In this document: in pieces, positions 8,651 through 17,545 of the stretch | How the letters are laid out: the number at the start of each line of letters is the position of its first letter | How positions within the stretch are numbered: the first letter of the stretch is position 1 | Source of the DNA: Caenimonas soli | GTDB taxonomy: Bacteria; Pseudomonadota; Gammaproteobacteria; Burkholderiales; Burkholderiaceae_C | Assembly (NCBI RefSeq): GCF_013155545.1 | Contig: NZ_JABJVV010000001.1 | Coordinates: 372,001 to 436,000, forward strand | Length of the DNA: 64,000 nucleotides | Direction of reading: 5' to 3' | The notes under the pieces: generated by a model | Databases searched by the model: none | Seen by the model: the letters and a program-made list of their open reading frames with translations, nothing else | What the model was told of the DNA's origin: nothing | Program-made: the position numbers and the translations under genes

Positions 8651-9579
8651 ACGCCCGCGCCGAACCCCAACTGCTCGGCCAGCTGAGCAACAAGCATCTG
8701 GACGCGCTGGAAGAAGAGACCATCTTCATCCTGCGCGAGGTCGCCGCCACCTTCGAGCGGCCCACCCTGCTGTTTTCCGGCGGCAAGGATTCGCTGGTGC
8801 TGCTCAAGTGCGCCGAGAAAGCCTTTGGCGTGGGACGCATCCCCTACCCGCTGCTGATGATCGACACCGGCCACAACTTCCAGGAAGTGACCGATTTCCG
8901 CGACTTCCGTGCCAAGGAGCTGGGCGCCGAGCTGATCGTGCGCGATGTGGAAGACTCCATGAAGCGCGGCACGGTTCGCCTCGCCCATCCCGGCGAATCG
9001 CGCAACGTGCACCAGTCCGTGACGCTGCTCGAAGCGATCGAGGAATTCCGCTTCGACGCCCTGATCGGCGGTGCCCGCCGCGACGAAGAGAAGGCCCGCG
9101 CCAAGGAGCGCATCTTCTCGCACCGCGACAGCTTCGGCCAGTGGCAGCCCAAGGCCCAGCGGCCCGAGCTCTGGACCCTGTTCAACACCCGCCTGGCGCC
9201 CGGCGAGCACTTCCGCGTGTTCCCCATCTCCAACTGGACCGAGCTGGACGTGTGGCAATACATCGAGCGCGAGAGCATCGCCCTGCCCTCGATCTACTAC
9301 GCGCACGAGCGGCAGGTCATCGAGCGCAAGGGCCTGCTCGTGCCCGTGACCGAGCTGACACCGCCGCGCGACGGCGAAGAAGTCGTCACTCGCACCGTGC
9401 GCTTTCGCACCGTGGGCGACATCACCTGCACCTGCCCGGTGGAAAGCCCGGCGGCCAACGCGGGTGAAGTAGTGGTGGAAACGCTGACGGTGGAAGTCAG
9501 CGAGCGCGGCGCGACGCGCATGGACGACAAGACCTCCGACGCCTCGATGGAAAAGCGCAAAAAGGACGGGTACTTCTGA
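8647..9579 (+). CDS. cysD: Sulfate adenylyltransferase subunit 2
   Basis: Catalytic subunit of ATP sulfurylase, forming APS from ATP and sulfate in complex with CysN. 310 residues from the ATG that overlaps the cysH stop (ATGA). The PP-loop LFSGGKDSLVLLK lies near residue 44, and RDVEDSMKRG, GGARRDEEKARAKER and FPISNWTELDVWQYI are all typical of CysD. The C-terminus MEKRKKDGYF is the usual family ending. A longer in-frame reading from upstream would add 25 residues overlapping cysH and is rejected because MNARAEPQLLGQLSNKHLD matches the normal start. Confidence 0.95.
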   Translation: MNARAEPQLLGQLSNKHLDALEEETIFILREVAATFERPTLLFSGGKDSLVLLKCAEKAFGVGRIPYPLLMIDTGHNFQEVTDFRDFRAKELGAELIVRDVEDSMKRGTVRLAHPGESRNVHQSVTLLEAIEEFRFDALIGGARRDEEKARAKERIFSHRDSFGQWQPKAQRPELWTLFNTRLAPGEHFRVFPISNWTELDVWQYIERESIALPSIYYAHERQVIERKGLLVPVTELTPPRDGEEVVTRTVRFRTVGDITCTCPVESPAANAGEVVVETLTVEVSERGATRMDDKTSDASMEKRKKDGYF

Positions 9580-10874
9580 TGAGCGCCATTAAAGCCGCCC
9601 CGGCCATCGCGGCCGAACACGACCACGTGTCCGCACTGAAATTCATCACCTGCGGCAGCGTGGACGACGGCAAGAGCACGCTGATCGGCCGCCTGCTGGT
9701 GGACAGCAAGGCCGTGCTGCAGGACCAGCTGGCCGGCGTTCAGCGCTCGGGCGAAACCGACTTGGCGCTGCTGACCGACGGCCTGTCGGCGGAGCGCGAG
9801 CAGGGCATTACCATCGACGTGGCCTACCGCTACTTCGCCACGCCCGGCCGCAAGTTCATCATCGGCGACGCACCGGGCCACGAGCAGTACACGCGCAACA
9901 TGGTCACGGCCGCTTCGAGCGCCGATGCCGCCGTGGTGCTGGTCGATGCGACCAAGCTGCAATGGCAGGACCGGAAACTGGAACTGCTGTCGCAGACCCG
10001 CCGCCACTCCCTGTTGGTGAACCTGCTGCGCGTGCCCTCCATCGTGTTCGCGGTCAACAAGCTCGACGCCGTGGAAGACCCCACGCTCGCCTTCAACAAC
10101 ATCAGCGCGGCGCTCGACGCGTTCACTTCGGCGGCCGGCATCGCGGTGCAGGCCATCGTTCCCATTTCCGCCCTGAAGGGCCACAACGTGGTCGAGCCCC
10201 AGCCTGGCTGGTGCGGCTACCAGGGCCTGTCGCTGCTGCAATTGCTGGAGCGGCTGGACGTCACCGCGGCGGAAACCACCGAAGCGTTCGCCTTCCCGGT
10301 GCAGTGGGTCGAGAAGTTTTCCTCCTCGTCCAACACCAGCCAGGGCCGGCGCGTGTTCTGGGGCCGGGTCGCCACCGGCGGCATCGAGCCTGGCCAGCAA
10401 GTCAAGGTGCTCCCCAGCGGCCAGACCGCGACGGTGGCCCAGGTGCTGAACCACGTGCGCCAACCCAAGAAAGTGCCTGCCGGCCACAGCGCGGGCATTG
10501 TCCTGGATCGCGAAGTGGATGTTTCACGCGGCGACTGGCTGCTGGCGCCGGGTGCGCCCGAGCCCTCGCGCGATATTTCCGCGACCATCGCCTGGATGGA
10601 CGATGAACCGCTGGTGGCGGGCCGCGTCTATTGGGCCTTGCACGGCCACCGCTGGGTCAAGGCCAAGGTCAAGCGCATCGTCCACAAGCTGGACATCAAT
10701 ACACTGGCCGAAGCCGACGCCGACCACCTGGAGCCCAATTCCATCGGCCACGTCGATCTGGCCCTGCAGGAACCCCTGGTCACCCTGCCCTACCAGCGCT
10801 CGCGTATCCTGGGTTCGCTGGTGCTGGTGGACACCGCCAGCCACAAGACCTCAGGGGCTGTGCTGGTTAGATGA
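9579..10874 (+). CDS. cysN: Sulfate adenylyltransferase subunit 1 (GTPase)
   Basis: GTP-hydrolysing partner of CysD; GTP hydrolysis drives APS synthesis. 431 residues, with the translation-factor G motifs CGSVDDGKSTLIGR (P-loop), GITIDVAYRYF, DAPGHEQYTRNM and NKLD, then two beta-barrel domains. No APS-kinase (CysC) domain is fused at the C-terminus, consistent with an APS-type CysH. The start codon shares one base with the cysD stop (TGATG). It ends the core cys operon; fdxA begins 58 bp further on. Confidence 0.95.
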   Translation: MSAIKAAPAIAAEHDHVSALKFITCGSVDDGKSTLIGRLLVDSKAVLQDQLAGVQRSGETDLALLTDGLSAEREQGITIDVAYRYFATPGRKFIIGDAPGHEQYTRNMVTAASSADAAVVLVDATKLQWQDRKLELLSQTRRHSLLVNLLRVPSIVFAVNKLDAVEDPTLAFNNISAALDAFTSAAGIAVQAIVPISALKGHNVVEPQPGWCGYQGLSLLQLLERLDVTAAETTEAFAFPVQWVEKFSSSSNTSQGRRVFWGRVATGGIEPGQQVKVLPSGQTATVAQVLNHVRQPKKVPAGHSAGIVLDREVDVSRGDWLLAPGAPEPSRDISATIAWMDDEPLVAGRVYWALHGHRWVKAKVKRIVHKLDINTLAEADADHLEPNSIGHVDLALQEPLVTLPYQRSRILGSLVLVDTASHKTSGAVLVR

Positions 10875-10932
10875 CAGCCGGATTTGCAAAAGCCAATAAA
10901 ATCAAGAGTTTCCCCCTGTCCGAACGAAGAAC

Positions 10933-11262
10933 ATGACCCACGTTGTCACCGAATCCTGTATCAAGTGCAAGTACACCGACTGCGTGGACGTCTGCCCCGT
11001 GGACTGCTTCCGCGAAGGGCCGAACATGCTGGTGATCGACCCCGATGAGTGCATCGACTGTGCGGTCTGCATTCCGGAGTGCCCGGTCAACGCAATCTAT
11101 GCCGAGGAAGATGTGCCGGCGGACCAGATCGCGTTCATCAAGCTGAACGTCGAGCTGTCCCAGCAGGCGGGCTGGAAGAGCATCACCAAACGCAAGCCTG
11201 CGCCGGAAGACGCGGACGAATGGAAAGACAAGACCGGCAAGCTCGCCTTGCTGGTGCGCTAA
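10933..11262 (+). CDS. fdxA: Seven-iron ferredoxin FdxA ([3Fe-4S][4Fe-4S])
   Basis: Small electron carrier, 109 residues. The cysteine pattern is that of the seven-iron type: Cys9, Cys17 and Cys50 for the three-iron cluster and Cys21, Cys40, Cys43 and Cys46 for the four-iron cluster ([20 protein letters not shown] and [13 protein letters not shown]). The long C-terminal tail ending in [10 protein letters not shown] is usual for FdxA. The gene for a ferredoxin-NADP reductase follows after 5 bp, which suggests an NADPH-FNR-FdxA electron chain; placement directly behind cysN raises the possibility that it feeds CysI. Confidence 0.93.
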   Translation: MTHVVTESCIKCKYTDCVDVCPVDCFREGPNMLVIDPDECIDCAVCIPECPVNAIYAEEDVPADQIAFIKLNVELSQQAGWKSITKRKPAPEDADEWKDKTGKLALLVR

Positions 11263-11267
11263 GGACA

Positions 11268-12368
11268 ATGGAACCGCAACTCAATCAAGAAGTGATCAAA
11301 ACCGCAGCGGCACATGATGGCCCCATCGAAACCGATGCGGTCGTCGTGGGCGCCGGCCCGGTGGGCCTGTTCCAGGTGTTCGAACTCGGCCTGCTGGAGA
11401 TCAAGGCCCATGTGATCGATTCGCTCGGTTACCCCGGCGGCCAGTGCGTTGAGCTCTACCCCGACAAGCCGATCTACGACATCCCGGCGGTCCCGGTGTG
11501 CACCGGTCAGGAACTCACGGACAACCTGCTCAAGCAGATTGAGCCTTTCGGCGCCACTTTCCACTTCGGCCAGGAAGTCACGACGGTGGAGAAGCGGGAC
11601 GACGGCCGCTTCTTCGTCGAGACCTCCAAGGGCACGCGTTTCCTCACCAAGACCATCTTCATCGCTGCCGGCGTCGGCGCGTTCCAGCCACGCACGCTCA
11701 AGGTGGACGGCCTGGACAAGTTCGATGGCACGCAGCTCCAGTACCGCGTCAAGAACCCGGCCGACTTCACGGGCAAGAACCTGGTGATCGTCGGTGGCGG
11801 CGACTCCGCGCTCGATTGGGCGCTCCATTTTGCGCAGCGAGGACCGAACAAGGCTGAAAGCGTGATCCTCATCCATCGCCGCGATGGCTTCAAGGCGGCG
11901 CCGGCCTCCGTGGCCAAGATGCGCGAGCTGTGCGATGCCTACGAGATGCAGTTCATCGTCGGCCAGATCACCGGCTACGAGGAAAAGGACGGCCGCCTCA
12001 GCGGCGCCAAGGTCACCGGCTCCGACGGCGTCACCCGCGTCGTGCCGCTGGACATGCTGCTGGTCTTCTTCGGCCTGTCGCCCAAGCTCGGCCCCATCGC
12101 CGAATGGGGCCTGGACATCGAGCGCAAGCAGCTGAAGGTGGACACCGAGAAGTTCGCCACCAACACGCCGGGCATCTTCGCCGTGGGCGACATCAATACC
12201 TACCCGGGCAAGAAGAAGCTGATCCTGTCGGGTTTCCACGAGTGCGCGCTGGCTGCCTTCGGTGCGGCGCCCTACATCTTCCCGGACAAGAAGATCCACC
12301 TGCAGTACACGACGACTTCGCCGAAGCTGCACAAGGTGCTGGGCGTCGAATCTCCGGTCTTCGACTAA
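11268..12368 (+). CDS. Ferredoxin-NADP reductase, thioredoxin-reductase-like type
   Basis: Two-domain flavoprotein of 366 residues without the CxxC redox disulfide of true thioredoxin reductases. FAD-binding motif [19 protein letters not shown] near residue 24, NADP motif [17 protein letters not shown] near residue 168, and the FAD-contacting [14 protein letters not shown] near residue 302. The C-terminal [12 protein letters not shown] tail resembles the extension of this FNR family. Start is the ATG with AAGGAC just upstream; a longer open frame overlaps fdxA and is not used. It shuttles electrons between NADPH and ferredoxin or flavodoxin, here most simply FdxA. Confidence 0.88.
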   Translation: MEPQLNQEVIKTAAAHDGPIETDAVVVGAGPVGLFQVFELGLLEIKAHVIDSLGYPGGQCVELYPDKPIYDIPAVPVCTGQELTDNLLKQIEPFGATFHFGQEVTTVEKRDDGRFFVETSKGTRFLTKTIFIAAGVGAFQPRTLKVDGLDKFDGTQLQYRVKNPADFTGKNLVIVGGGDSALDWALHFAQRGPNKAESVILIHRRDGFKAAPASVAKMRELCDAYEMQFIVGQITGYEEKDGRLSGAKVTGSDGVTRVVPLDMLLVFFGLSPKLGPIAEWGLDIERKQLKVDTEKFATNTPGIFAVGDINTYPGKKKLILSGFHECALAAFGAAPYIFPDKKIHLQYTTTSPKLHKVLGVESPVFD

Positions 12369-12374
12369 AATTCC

Positions 12375-12462
12375 GCTTTCGCTAGGGGTGTTGCCGTGCA
12401 AGCGGCGACTGAGAAAGTCCCTTTGAACCTGACTGAGGTAATCCTCGCGCAGGGAAGCAAGC
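12375..12462 (+). promoter_or_regulatory. TPP riboswitch (THI element) aptamer
   Basis: Sequence and order of the conserved blocks match the thiamin pyrophosphate aptamer: AGGGGTG (12384-12390), a short stem GCCGTGCAAGCGGC, CTGAGA (12409-12414), CCCTTTGAACCTGA (12419-12432, with ACCTGA at 12427-12432), GGTAAT, then CGCAGGGAAGC (12448-12458). GCTT at 12375-12378 can pair with AAGC to close the P1 stem. A GC-rich stem-loop follows (GCGGCG...CGCCGC, about 12469-12502) without a U-run, so a translational switch is more likely than termination. It controls the TonB-dependent receptor gene. Confidence 0.9.
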
Positions 12463-12524
12463 TCTCCAGCGGCGCCGGGCTCTCTCCGGGCGCAACGCCG
12501 CCAAAGCAAGCCGACCTGCCACAT

Positions 12525-12539
12525 ACGTTGAAGGAACGT
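12525..12539 (+). promoter_or_regulatory. Hairpin with the Shine-Dalgarno in its loop, before the receptor start
   Basis: ACGTT-GAAGG-AACGT places the GAAGGA ribosome binding site in the loop of a five-base-pair stem that ends one base before the GTG start at 12541. It may be part of the expression platform of the TPP riboswitch. Confidence 0.4.
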
Positions 12540-12540
12540 C

Positions 12541-14634
12541 GTGGCACATCACAGATATCCGCTCGCCGGCACCCTTGGTGCTCTCCTGCTGGCCACCGGC
12601 GCCCATGCGCAGGAAGCGTCACTCAAACCCGTCACCATCACTGAGCGCACGGCAGCGCCTCAGGCGGACGTCACAGGCTTTGGCGACGTCCCGCTGAAGG
12701 AACTGCCGATCTCGGCCACCGTGATCGACGGGCGGCAGATCGAGGCCAGCGGCGCGCGGCGACTCGCAGACCTCACCCAGTTTGACGCATCCGTCAGCGA
12801 CGCCTACAACGCGCCGGGCTACTGGGACTTCCTGTCGATTCGCGGCTTCACGCTCGACAACCGGTTCAACTACCGGCGCGAAGGCCTGCCGATCAGCGCG
12901 GAAACCACGATCCCGCTGGACAACAAGGAACGCATCGAAATCCTCAAGGGGACCAGCGGCATCCAGGCCGGCACGAGCGCGCCGGGGGGATTGGTCAACT
13001 ATGTGGTCAAGCGGCCCACCGAGCAGAATCTGCGCGCGATCAGGCTGGAGGCCAGCAGCCGCTCGAGCTTGCTGGCCGCGGCCGACCTGGGCGGACGCTT
13101 CGGCGCGGACAAGGCATTCGGCTATCGGCTGAACGTGGCCCAGGAGCGCCTGCGCCCCCTGGTTCGCAACCTCGACGGCGAGCGCAGCCTCGTCGCGCTG
13201 GCCACCGACTGGCGCATCAGCCGCGACTCGGTGCTTGAAGGCGAATTCGAGTGGAGCCACAAGTCGCAGGCCAGCCAGGTTGGCTTCAGCCTGCTGGGTA
13301 ACGCGCTGCCGGGCCCTGTGGATTCCCGCCTCAATCTCAACAACCAGCCCTGGTCGCGAGCCTCGGTCTTTGACGCCATCACGGGCACGCTGCGTTTCAC
13401 GCAGGCGTTGGGCGCCGATTGGCGCTGGTCGGCGCAACTAGGGACGCAGCGGCTGAAGAGCGACGACTTCACCGCATTTCCGTTTGGCTGCAGCGCGGAA
13501 GGCAACTTCGATCGCTTTTGCTCGGACGGAACATTCGACTTCTACGATTTTCGCAGCGAAAACGAGCGGCGCCGGCAGGACGCCGCCTCGCTCAATCTCA
13601 AGGGCAAAGTCGCAACCGGGAGCGTCACCCACGATCTGTCGCTGGGCTTGATGGCCGGCAAACTGCGCCATCGCTTCCAGCCGCAGGCTTTCAACTTCGT
13701 GGGCACGGGCAATGTGGAGGGCACGGCCATCGTTCCAGAAGACCCGACCATGGCAACTATCGTGTCCGACCGCGACGAGCGCTCCGTCGAGCTCTCCGCC
13801 AGCGACGCCATCCGGTGGAACGAGCGCCTGACCACCTGGCTGGGTTTGCGTCACACGCGGCTGGATCGCGGCTACCACCAAGCCGTCACCACGCCTTGGC
13901 TGGCCGCGAGCTACAAACTGGACTCCAACGTGACGGCCTACGCGAGCTACGGAGAGGCTGTCGAGTCACAGCAGGTGCCCAACAACCCCCTGGTGTATTC
14001 GAACCCAGGCGAGGTATTGCCGGCACTCAAGTCCAAGCAGGTCGAACTCGGGGTCAAGGGTGGGACTGAGAGCCTGGGCTGGCAGCTGGCCCTGTTCCAG
14101 ATCAAGCGGCCCATGACCAATATCGATTTCTGCACACGCACGTTCTCAACGTGCGTTGGGCAATCCGATGGGCAAGCGCTGCACCGGGGACTGGAATCGA
14201 GTGCGATCTGGGCGCAGGGCCCATGGCGACTGGGCGGCAGCCTGATGCTGCTGGACACACAGCGGCAGGACAGCGTGCTGGAGCCGGGCAACAACGGCAA
14301 GCGGCCGCCGAACGTTCCCAACGTTGTTGCGCGGGCTCATGCCGCATGGAAGTTTGCGTCAGTACCGGGTCTGGAACTCCAAGGCCGGCTCTCGCATGAG
14401 GGCCGCCGCGCCGTCCTGGCGGATGAGTCGGTCATGCTGCCCTCATGGACCCGCTTCGATGCCGCGCTGCGTTACGAAACCAAGCTCGGCGGTGCCGCTG
14501 CGGCCTGGACCGTGGGCATCGACAACATCGCCAACAAGCGCCATTGGAAGGAGTCCCCCTTCCAGTTCGGCCATGTCTACCTCTACCCCGGCGCGCCGCG
14601 GACCTTCCGGATATCGCTTACTGCCGCGCTCTGA
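12541..14634 (+). CDS. TonB-dependent outer-membrane receptor under TPP riboswitch control
   Basis: 697 residues from a GTG start chosen for its GAAGGA site and the signal peptide it yields (MAHHRYPLAGTLGALLLATGAHA, cleaved before QEASLK). Then a plug domain (LPISATVIDGRQIEASGARRLADL, RGFTLDN, ILKGTSGIQAGTSAPGGLVNYVVKRP, about residues 55-165) and a beta-barrel ending in an aromatic-rich strand with YPGAPRTFRISLTAAL. By sequence it resembles ferric-siderophore receptors, but the upstream thiamin riboswitch implies the ligand is thiamin, its phosphate or a precursor. Only the promoter-proximal control, not the protein, points to thiamin. No thiamin synthesis gene is nearby; tRNA-Asn follows. 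Confidence 0.87.
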   Translation: MAHHRYPLAGTLGALLLATGAHAQEASLKPVTITERTAAPQADVTGFGDVPLKELPISATVIDGRQIEASGARRLADLTQFDASVSDAYNAPGYWDFLSIRGFTLDNRFNYRREGLPISAETTIPLDNKERIEILKGTSGIQAGTSAPGGLVNYVVKRPTEQNLRAIRLEASSRSSLLAAADLGGRFGADKAFGYRLNVAQERLRPLVRNLDGERSLVALATDWRISRDSVLEGEFEWSHKSQASQVGFSLLGNALPGPVDSRLNLNNQPWSRASVFDAITGTLRFTQALGADWRWSAQLGTQRLKSDDFTAFPFGCSAEGNFDRFCSDGTFDFYDFRSENERRRQDAASLNLKGKVATGSVTHDLSLGLMAGKLRHRFQPQAFNFVGTGNVEGTAIVPEDPTMATIVSDRDERSVELSASDAIRWNERLTTWLGLRHTRLDRGYHQAVTTPWLAASYKLDSNVTAYASYGEAVESQQVPNNPLVYSNPGEVLPALKSKQVELGVKGGTESLGWQLALFQIKRPMTNIDFCTRTFSTCVGQSDGQALHRGLESSAIWAQGPWRLGGSLMLLDTQRQDSVLEPGNNGKRPPNVPNVVARAHAAWKFASVPGLELQGRLSHEGRRAVLADESVMLPSWTRFDAALRYETKLGGAAAAWTVGIDNIANKRHWKESPFQFGHVYLYPGAPRTFRISLTAAL

Positions 14635-14672
14635 AGAGCGGTCTAAAAATGACGCTATAATTTAAGGCTTGT

Positions 14673-14748
14673 TCCTCGATAGCTCAGTCGGTAGAGCGCC
14701 GGACTGTTAATCCGTAGGTCCCTGGTTCGAGCCCAGGTCGAGGAGCCA
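14673..14748 (+). tRNA. tRNA-Asn (GTT)
   Basis: A 76-base cloverleaf with encoded CCA. Acceptor stem TCCTCGA (14673-14679) pairs with TCGAGGA (14738-14744), discriminator G, then CCA. The anticodon loop CTGTTAA has GTT at 14706-14708. The T arm GGTTCGAGCCC is canonical. A strong terminator lies 11 bp beyond the end. Confidence 0.97.
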
Positions 14749-14759
14749 AATAAAATCAA

Positions 14760-14787
14760 GGGGCTACGTGCAAACGTAGCCCCTTTT
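14760..14787 (+). terminator. Rho-independent terminator after tRNA-Asn
   Basis: GGGGCTACG (14760-14768) and CGTAGCCCC (14775-14783) form a perfect nine-base-pair stem with loop TGCAAA, followed by TTTT. Confidence 0.9.
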
Positions 14788-14917
14788 CATTGGGTTGAGT
14801 CGCGGCGGATCAGCTGGGCCGGCCGAATGATCGCCGTTCGTGAGTCGCACACAGGAATGGCACTTAGTGGGCACGCCGATTGCCCTTGGCAGGACGCGCT
14901 GCGCGCTTTGTCCATTC

Positions 14918-15335
14918 CTCTTCAGGCTGGTGGCGCTGATCGTCCCCAACCTGCGCAATGCGCTCTACGCCGAAACCATTCAGGGTATCTCGGACGTACT
15001 GAAGCAACACAGGCTGCACCTGATGATTTCCGACAGCGGCTACTCGCTGGAAAACGGTGCAGGCCGTGTTCTTCGCCGGCGATGTGCTCGCGGCGGGTGT
15101 CGTCTTCGAAGCCCAGCGGCTCGGCATTCGCGTGCCTGCGCAGCTGGCGATTGCGGCTTCAGACGACAACGACCTGATGCAACACCTGATCCCCCCGCTC
15201 ACCACGGTGAGGTTCCCTCGCTACCGCATCGGGCAGCGAAGTGCGGAGCTGATCGTCGGTCGACTGGCAGGCGAAGTCACCGGCTCTGCCCACGAGGACC
15301 TCGGCTTCGAGATAGTGCAACGCGGCAGCACCTGA
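14918..15335 (+). pseudogene. Remnant of a LacI/GntR-type transcriptional regulator
   Basis: Two pieces of a LacI-family regulator lie in different frames. From about 14930 one frame reads VALIVPNLRNALYAETIQG and LHLMISDSGYSLE, the start of the periplasmic-binding-like core. Near 15055 the match jumps frame to QAVFFAGDVLAAGVVFEAQ, GIRVPAQLAIAASDD and PPLTTVRFPRYRIGQRSAE, ending LGFEIVQRGST, the normal C-terminus of the gluconate-repressor branch. The N-terminal helix-turn-helix (about 60 residues) and roughly 150 central residues are missing. The gene cannot make a working repressor. The original regulated genes are not adjacent. Confidence 0.8.
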
Positions 15336-15357
15336 AACTTGCGGGCCGCCGCGAAGA

Positions 15358-15729
15358 TCAGCGAGCGGAACCTCCCATCGTCGCGGTGGGATTCGAGCGG
15401 CTCGCCGTTCTGTTCAGATAGGCGGCCCCGCCGTCTTCGCTGTTCAGCGCACTGACTTCCTGCCGGGATGACAGGTACTCAGCCCTCGCCTGCTCCCTCG
15501 TCAAGGTGCTGCCCTTGGGCGCAGCCTGCTTGTACGACGACGACCACGGATAGCCGCCCGGATAGGGCTTCTTCAGATCGGCGCGGACATCGTTCCGGCT
15601 GGTCGCACTCGAGAATGGGCTGGTGTCCATTGTGATGTCGTCGGCATAGGCATGCTGGGAAACGGCTGTCAAACCGGCGGCGATGCCGACGGTCGCAGCG
15701 ATGAGGATGGATGCTGTCTTGCGATTCAC
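15358..15729 (-). CDS. DUF4148 secreted protein
   Basis: 123 residues with a clear signal peptide (MNRKTASILIAATVGIAAGLTAVSQHAYA, cleaved before DDITMD), so exported to the periplasm. The mature part is small and polar; PKGSTLTREQARAEYLSSRQEV is the segment shared by DUF4148 proteins, which are numerous in Burkholderiales and have no assigned function. It stands alone between the LacI remnant and a 308-bp gap, with GAGGAGTGA just upstream as ribosome binding site. Confidence 0.8.
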   Translation of the reverse strand: MNRKTASILIAATVGIAAGLTAVSQHAYADDITMDTSPFSSATSRNDVRADLKKPYPGGYPWSSSYKQAAPKGSTLTREQARAEYLSSRQEVSALNSEDGGAAYLNRTASRSNPTATMGGSAR

Positions 15730-16037
15730 GATTCACTCCTCGAGCGGGTGGTTAAATGGAAACCTGGCGCGTCCGCTCACACGCACTGGCCCAGTCCGGT
15801 GAGCCGCTCGTCGGCGGAGGCTCATAACGGATACACAATCGAAAAAAGCAGGAAGAAATTGATAGCAGTGCGTCGCATCATTGCAAGCTCAAACCGGTGG
15901 TTAGCGATGAAGGGCACGGTCGCGCGGCGAAGCCGCACCCAGCCTTCAGTCCGCTGTTCACGCCCTCGCGAGGTATACACACGTTCTCGCGCCAGTTTCC
16001 GATTGCGACAAACGGCCGCGTGCATTAGTTTGCCCAG
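15730..16037. other. 308-bp gap between the DUF4148 gene and aat
   Basis: No coding region with family resemblance was found. A small GC-rich dyad, GCGCGGCG-AAG-CCGCAC (about 15922-15941), is visible. Promoters for the divergent DUF4148 and aat genes must lie here but no convincing -35/-10 pair was identified. Confidence 0.5.
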
Positions 16038-16784
16038 ATGAACCTGCCCTGGCTCGATCCCGGCGATTCGTTTCCCGATCCTTCGCAGGCCTGGGATGTC
16101 TCGCAGCCCGCCCCCGGCTTGCTCGCGGCGGGCGGCGCCCTGGACATCGACAGCCTGCATCGGGCGTATTCGTCCGGCATTTTTCCCTGGTTCAGCGAGG
16201 GCCAGCCTATCCTGTGGTGGAGCACCAATCCGCGAATGGTGCTGTTCACGGACGAGTTCAAGCTGCACCGGTCGCTGCGCAAGACCTTGGCCCGCTTCGT
16301 CGCCGATCCGCGCTTCGAGCTGAAGATGGACAGCGCTTTCAACGAAGTCATTCGGGCCTGTTCGATCAGCGAGCGGCCCGGGCAGACGGGCACCTGGATC
16401 CTGCCGCAGATGGTTGCCGCCTACGAGGCATTCCATCGGGCGGGTTTCGCGCACAGCGTCGAAGTCTGGATCGACGGCCGGCTGGCAGGCGGCCTCTACT
16501 GCGTGGCAATCGGCCAGGCGGTCTTCGGTGAATCGATGTTCACGCGCGTACCTGACGCATCCAAGATCGCGTTGGCCGGCCTCACCGCGTTTTGTCGCCA
16601 CCATGGCATCGCCGTGATCGACTGCCAGCAAAACACCCAGCACCTGGCCTCGCTCGGCGCGCGCGAAATCGATCGAACCGATTTTGTGGCGCAAGTCGCA
16701 CAAAACACAAAAAAACCATCGCCGCGCTGGCGGTTCGACCCCGTATACTGGAACGAACTTCTGCCGCCGAAGCCCACAGCGTGA
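16038..16784 (+). CDS. aat: Leucyl/phenylalanyl-tRNA-protein transferase
   Basis: Adds Leu or Phe from aminoacyl-tRNA to proteins with N-terminal Arg or Lys, making them substrates of ClpS/ClpAP. 248 residues, usual length. Typical stretches are [19 protein letters not shown] near the N-terminus, [21 protein letters not shown] (residues about 51-71), [16 protein letters not shown] and the C-terminal [17 protein letters not shown]. The stop overlaps the GTG start of bpt, so the two transferases are translationally coupled. Confidence 0.95.
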   Translation: MNLPWLDPGDSFPDPSQAWDVSQPAPGLLAAGGALDIDSLHRAYSSGIFPWFSEGQPILWWSTNPRMVLFTDEFKLHRSLRKTLARFVADPRFELKMDSAFNEVIRACSISERPGQTGTWILPQMVAAYEAFHRAGFAHSVEVWIDGRLAGGLYCVAIGQAVFGESMFTRVPDASKIALAGLTAFCRHHGIAVIDCQQNTQHLASLGAREIDRTDFVAQVAQNTKKPSPRWRFDPVYWNELLPPKPTA

Positions 16785-17521
16785 CACACCTCAAGGATCT
16801 CCCGCTACAGACTCTGCAGTTCTACGCAACGGCGCCTTATCCGTGCAGCTATCTGCCGGGCAAGCAGGCGCGCTCGCAGGTGGCAACCCCCAGCCATCTG
16901 ATCCACAACGACGCATACTCCGACCTGGTCACCAGCGGCTTCCGCCGCAGCGGCATGTTCACGTACCGGCCCTACTGCGACGGCTGCCGTGCCTGCGTGC
17001 CATTGCGGGTGCTCAGCGACCAGTTCAAGCCCGATCGCAGCCAGCGCCGGGCCTGGGCCCGCCACCAGGGGCTGCAAGCCCGGGTCCTCAAACTGTGCTT
17101 CGTGCCGGAGCACTACCACCTGTACCTGCGCTATCAGACCGGGCGCCATGCCGGCGGCGGGATGGATCACGACAGCATCGACCAATACACCCAGTTCCTG
17201 CTGCAAAGCCGGGTCAACTCGCGGCTGGTGGAGTTTCGCGACACACAGGCCGATGGAACGCCGGGTGCCCTGCGCATGGTGTCCATCCTCGATGTCCTCA
17301 ACGACGGTATCTCGGCGGTCTATACCTTCTACGAGCCCGATGCATCGGCAAGCTACGGCACCTACAGCGTGTTGTGGCAGATCGACCAGGCTCGCCGCCT
17401 TCGCCTGCCCCATGTCTATCTGGGTTACTGGATCGGCCAGAGCCCCAAGATGAACTACAAGGCCCGCTTCACGCCGCATGAAGTGCTGACAGACGGCCAG
17501 TGGGTTCCCGGGCCCGTCTGA
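16781..17521 (+). CDS. bpt: Aspartate/glutamate leucyltransferase (arginyltransferase-like)
   Basis: 246 residues from a GTG overlapping the aat stop. It belongs to the ATE1-like family; bacterial members in this arrangement transfer Leu to N-terminal Asp or Glu. Typical features: [15 protein letters not shown], the cysteines of [16 protein letters not shown] (near residue 60), RAWARHQ and [18 protein letters not shown] near the C-terminus. With Aat it forms the bacterial N-degron leucylation branch. A longer reading frame upstream runs inside aat and is not used because [15 protein letters not shown] matches the family start. Confidence 0.93.
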   Translation: MTHLKDLPLQTLQFYATAPYPCSYLPGKQARSQVATPSHLIHNDAYSDLVTSGFRRSGMFTYRPYCDGCRACVPLRVLSDQFKPDRSQRRAWARHQGLQARVLKLCFVPEHYHLYLRYQTGRHAGGGMDHDSIDQYTQFLLQSRVNSRLVEFRDTQADGTPGALRMVSILDVLNDGISAVYTFYEPDASASYGTYSVLWQIDQARRLRLPHVYLGYWIGQSPKMNYKARFTPHEVLTDGQWVPGPV

Positions 17522-17545
17522 AATTTCACATGATAAAATTGGGTC

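Noticed and set aside
11049..11267. N-terminal extension of the ferredoxin-NADP reductase inside fdxA
   Set aside because: Overlaps a complete ferredoxin gene; the ATG at 11268 has a ribosome site and yields the usual N-terminus.
16592..16780. N-terminal extension of bpt inside aat
   Set aside because: The in-frame extension overlaps the conserved end of aat and has no similarity to the family; the GTG at 16781 gives the normal start.
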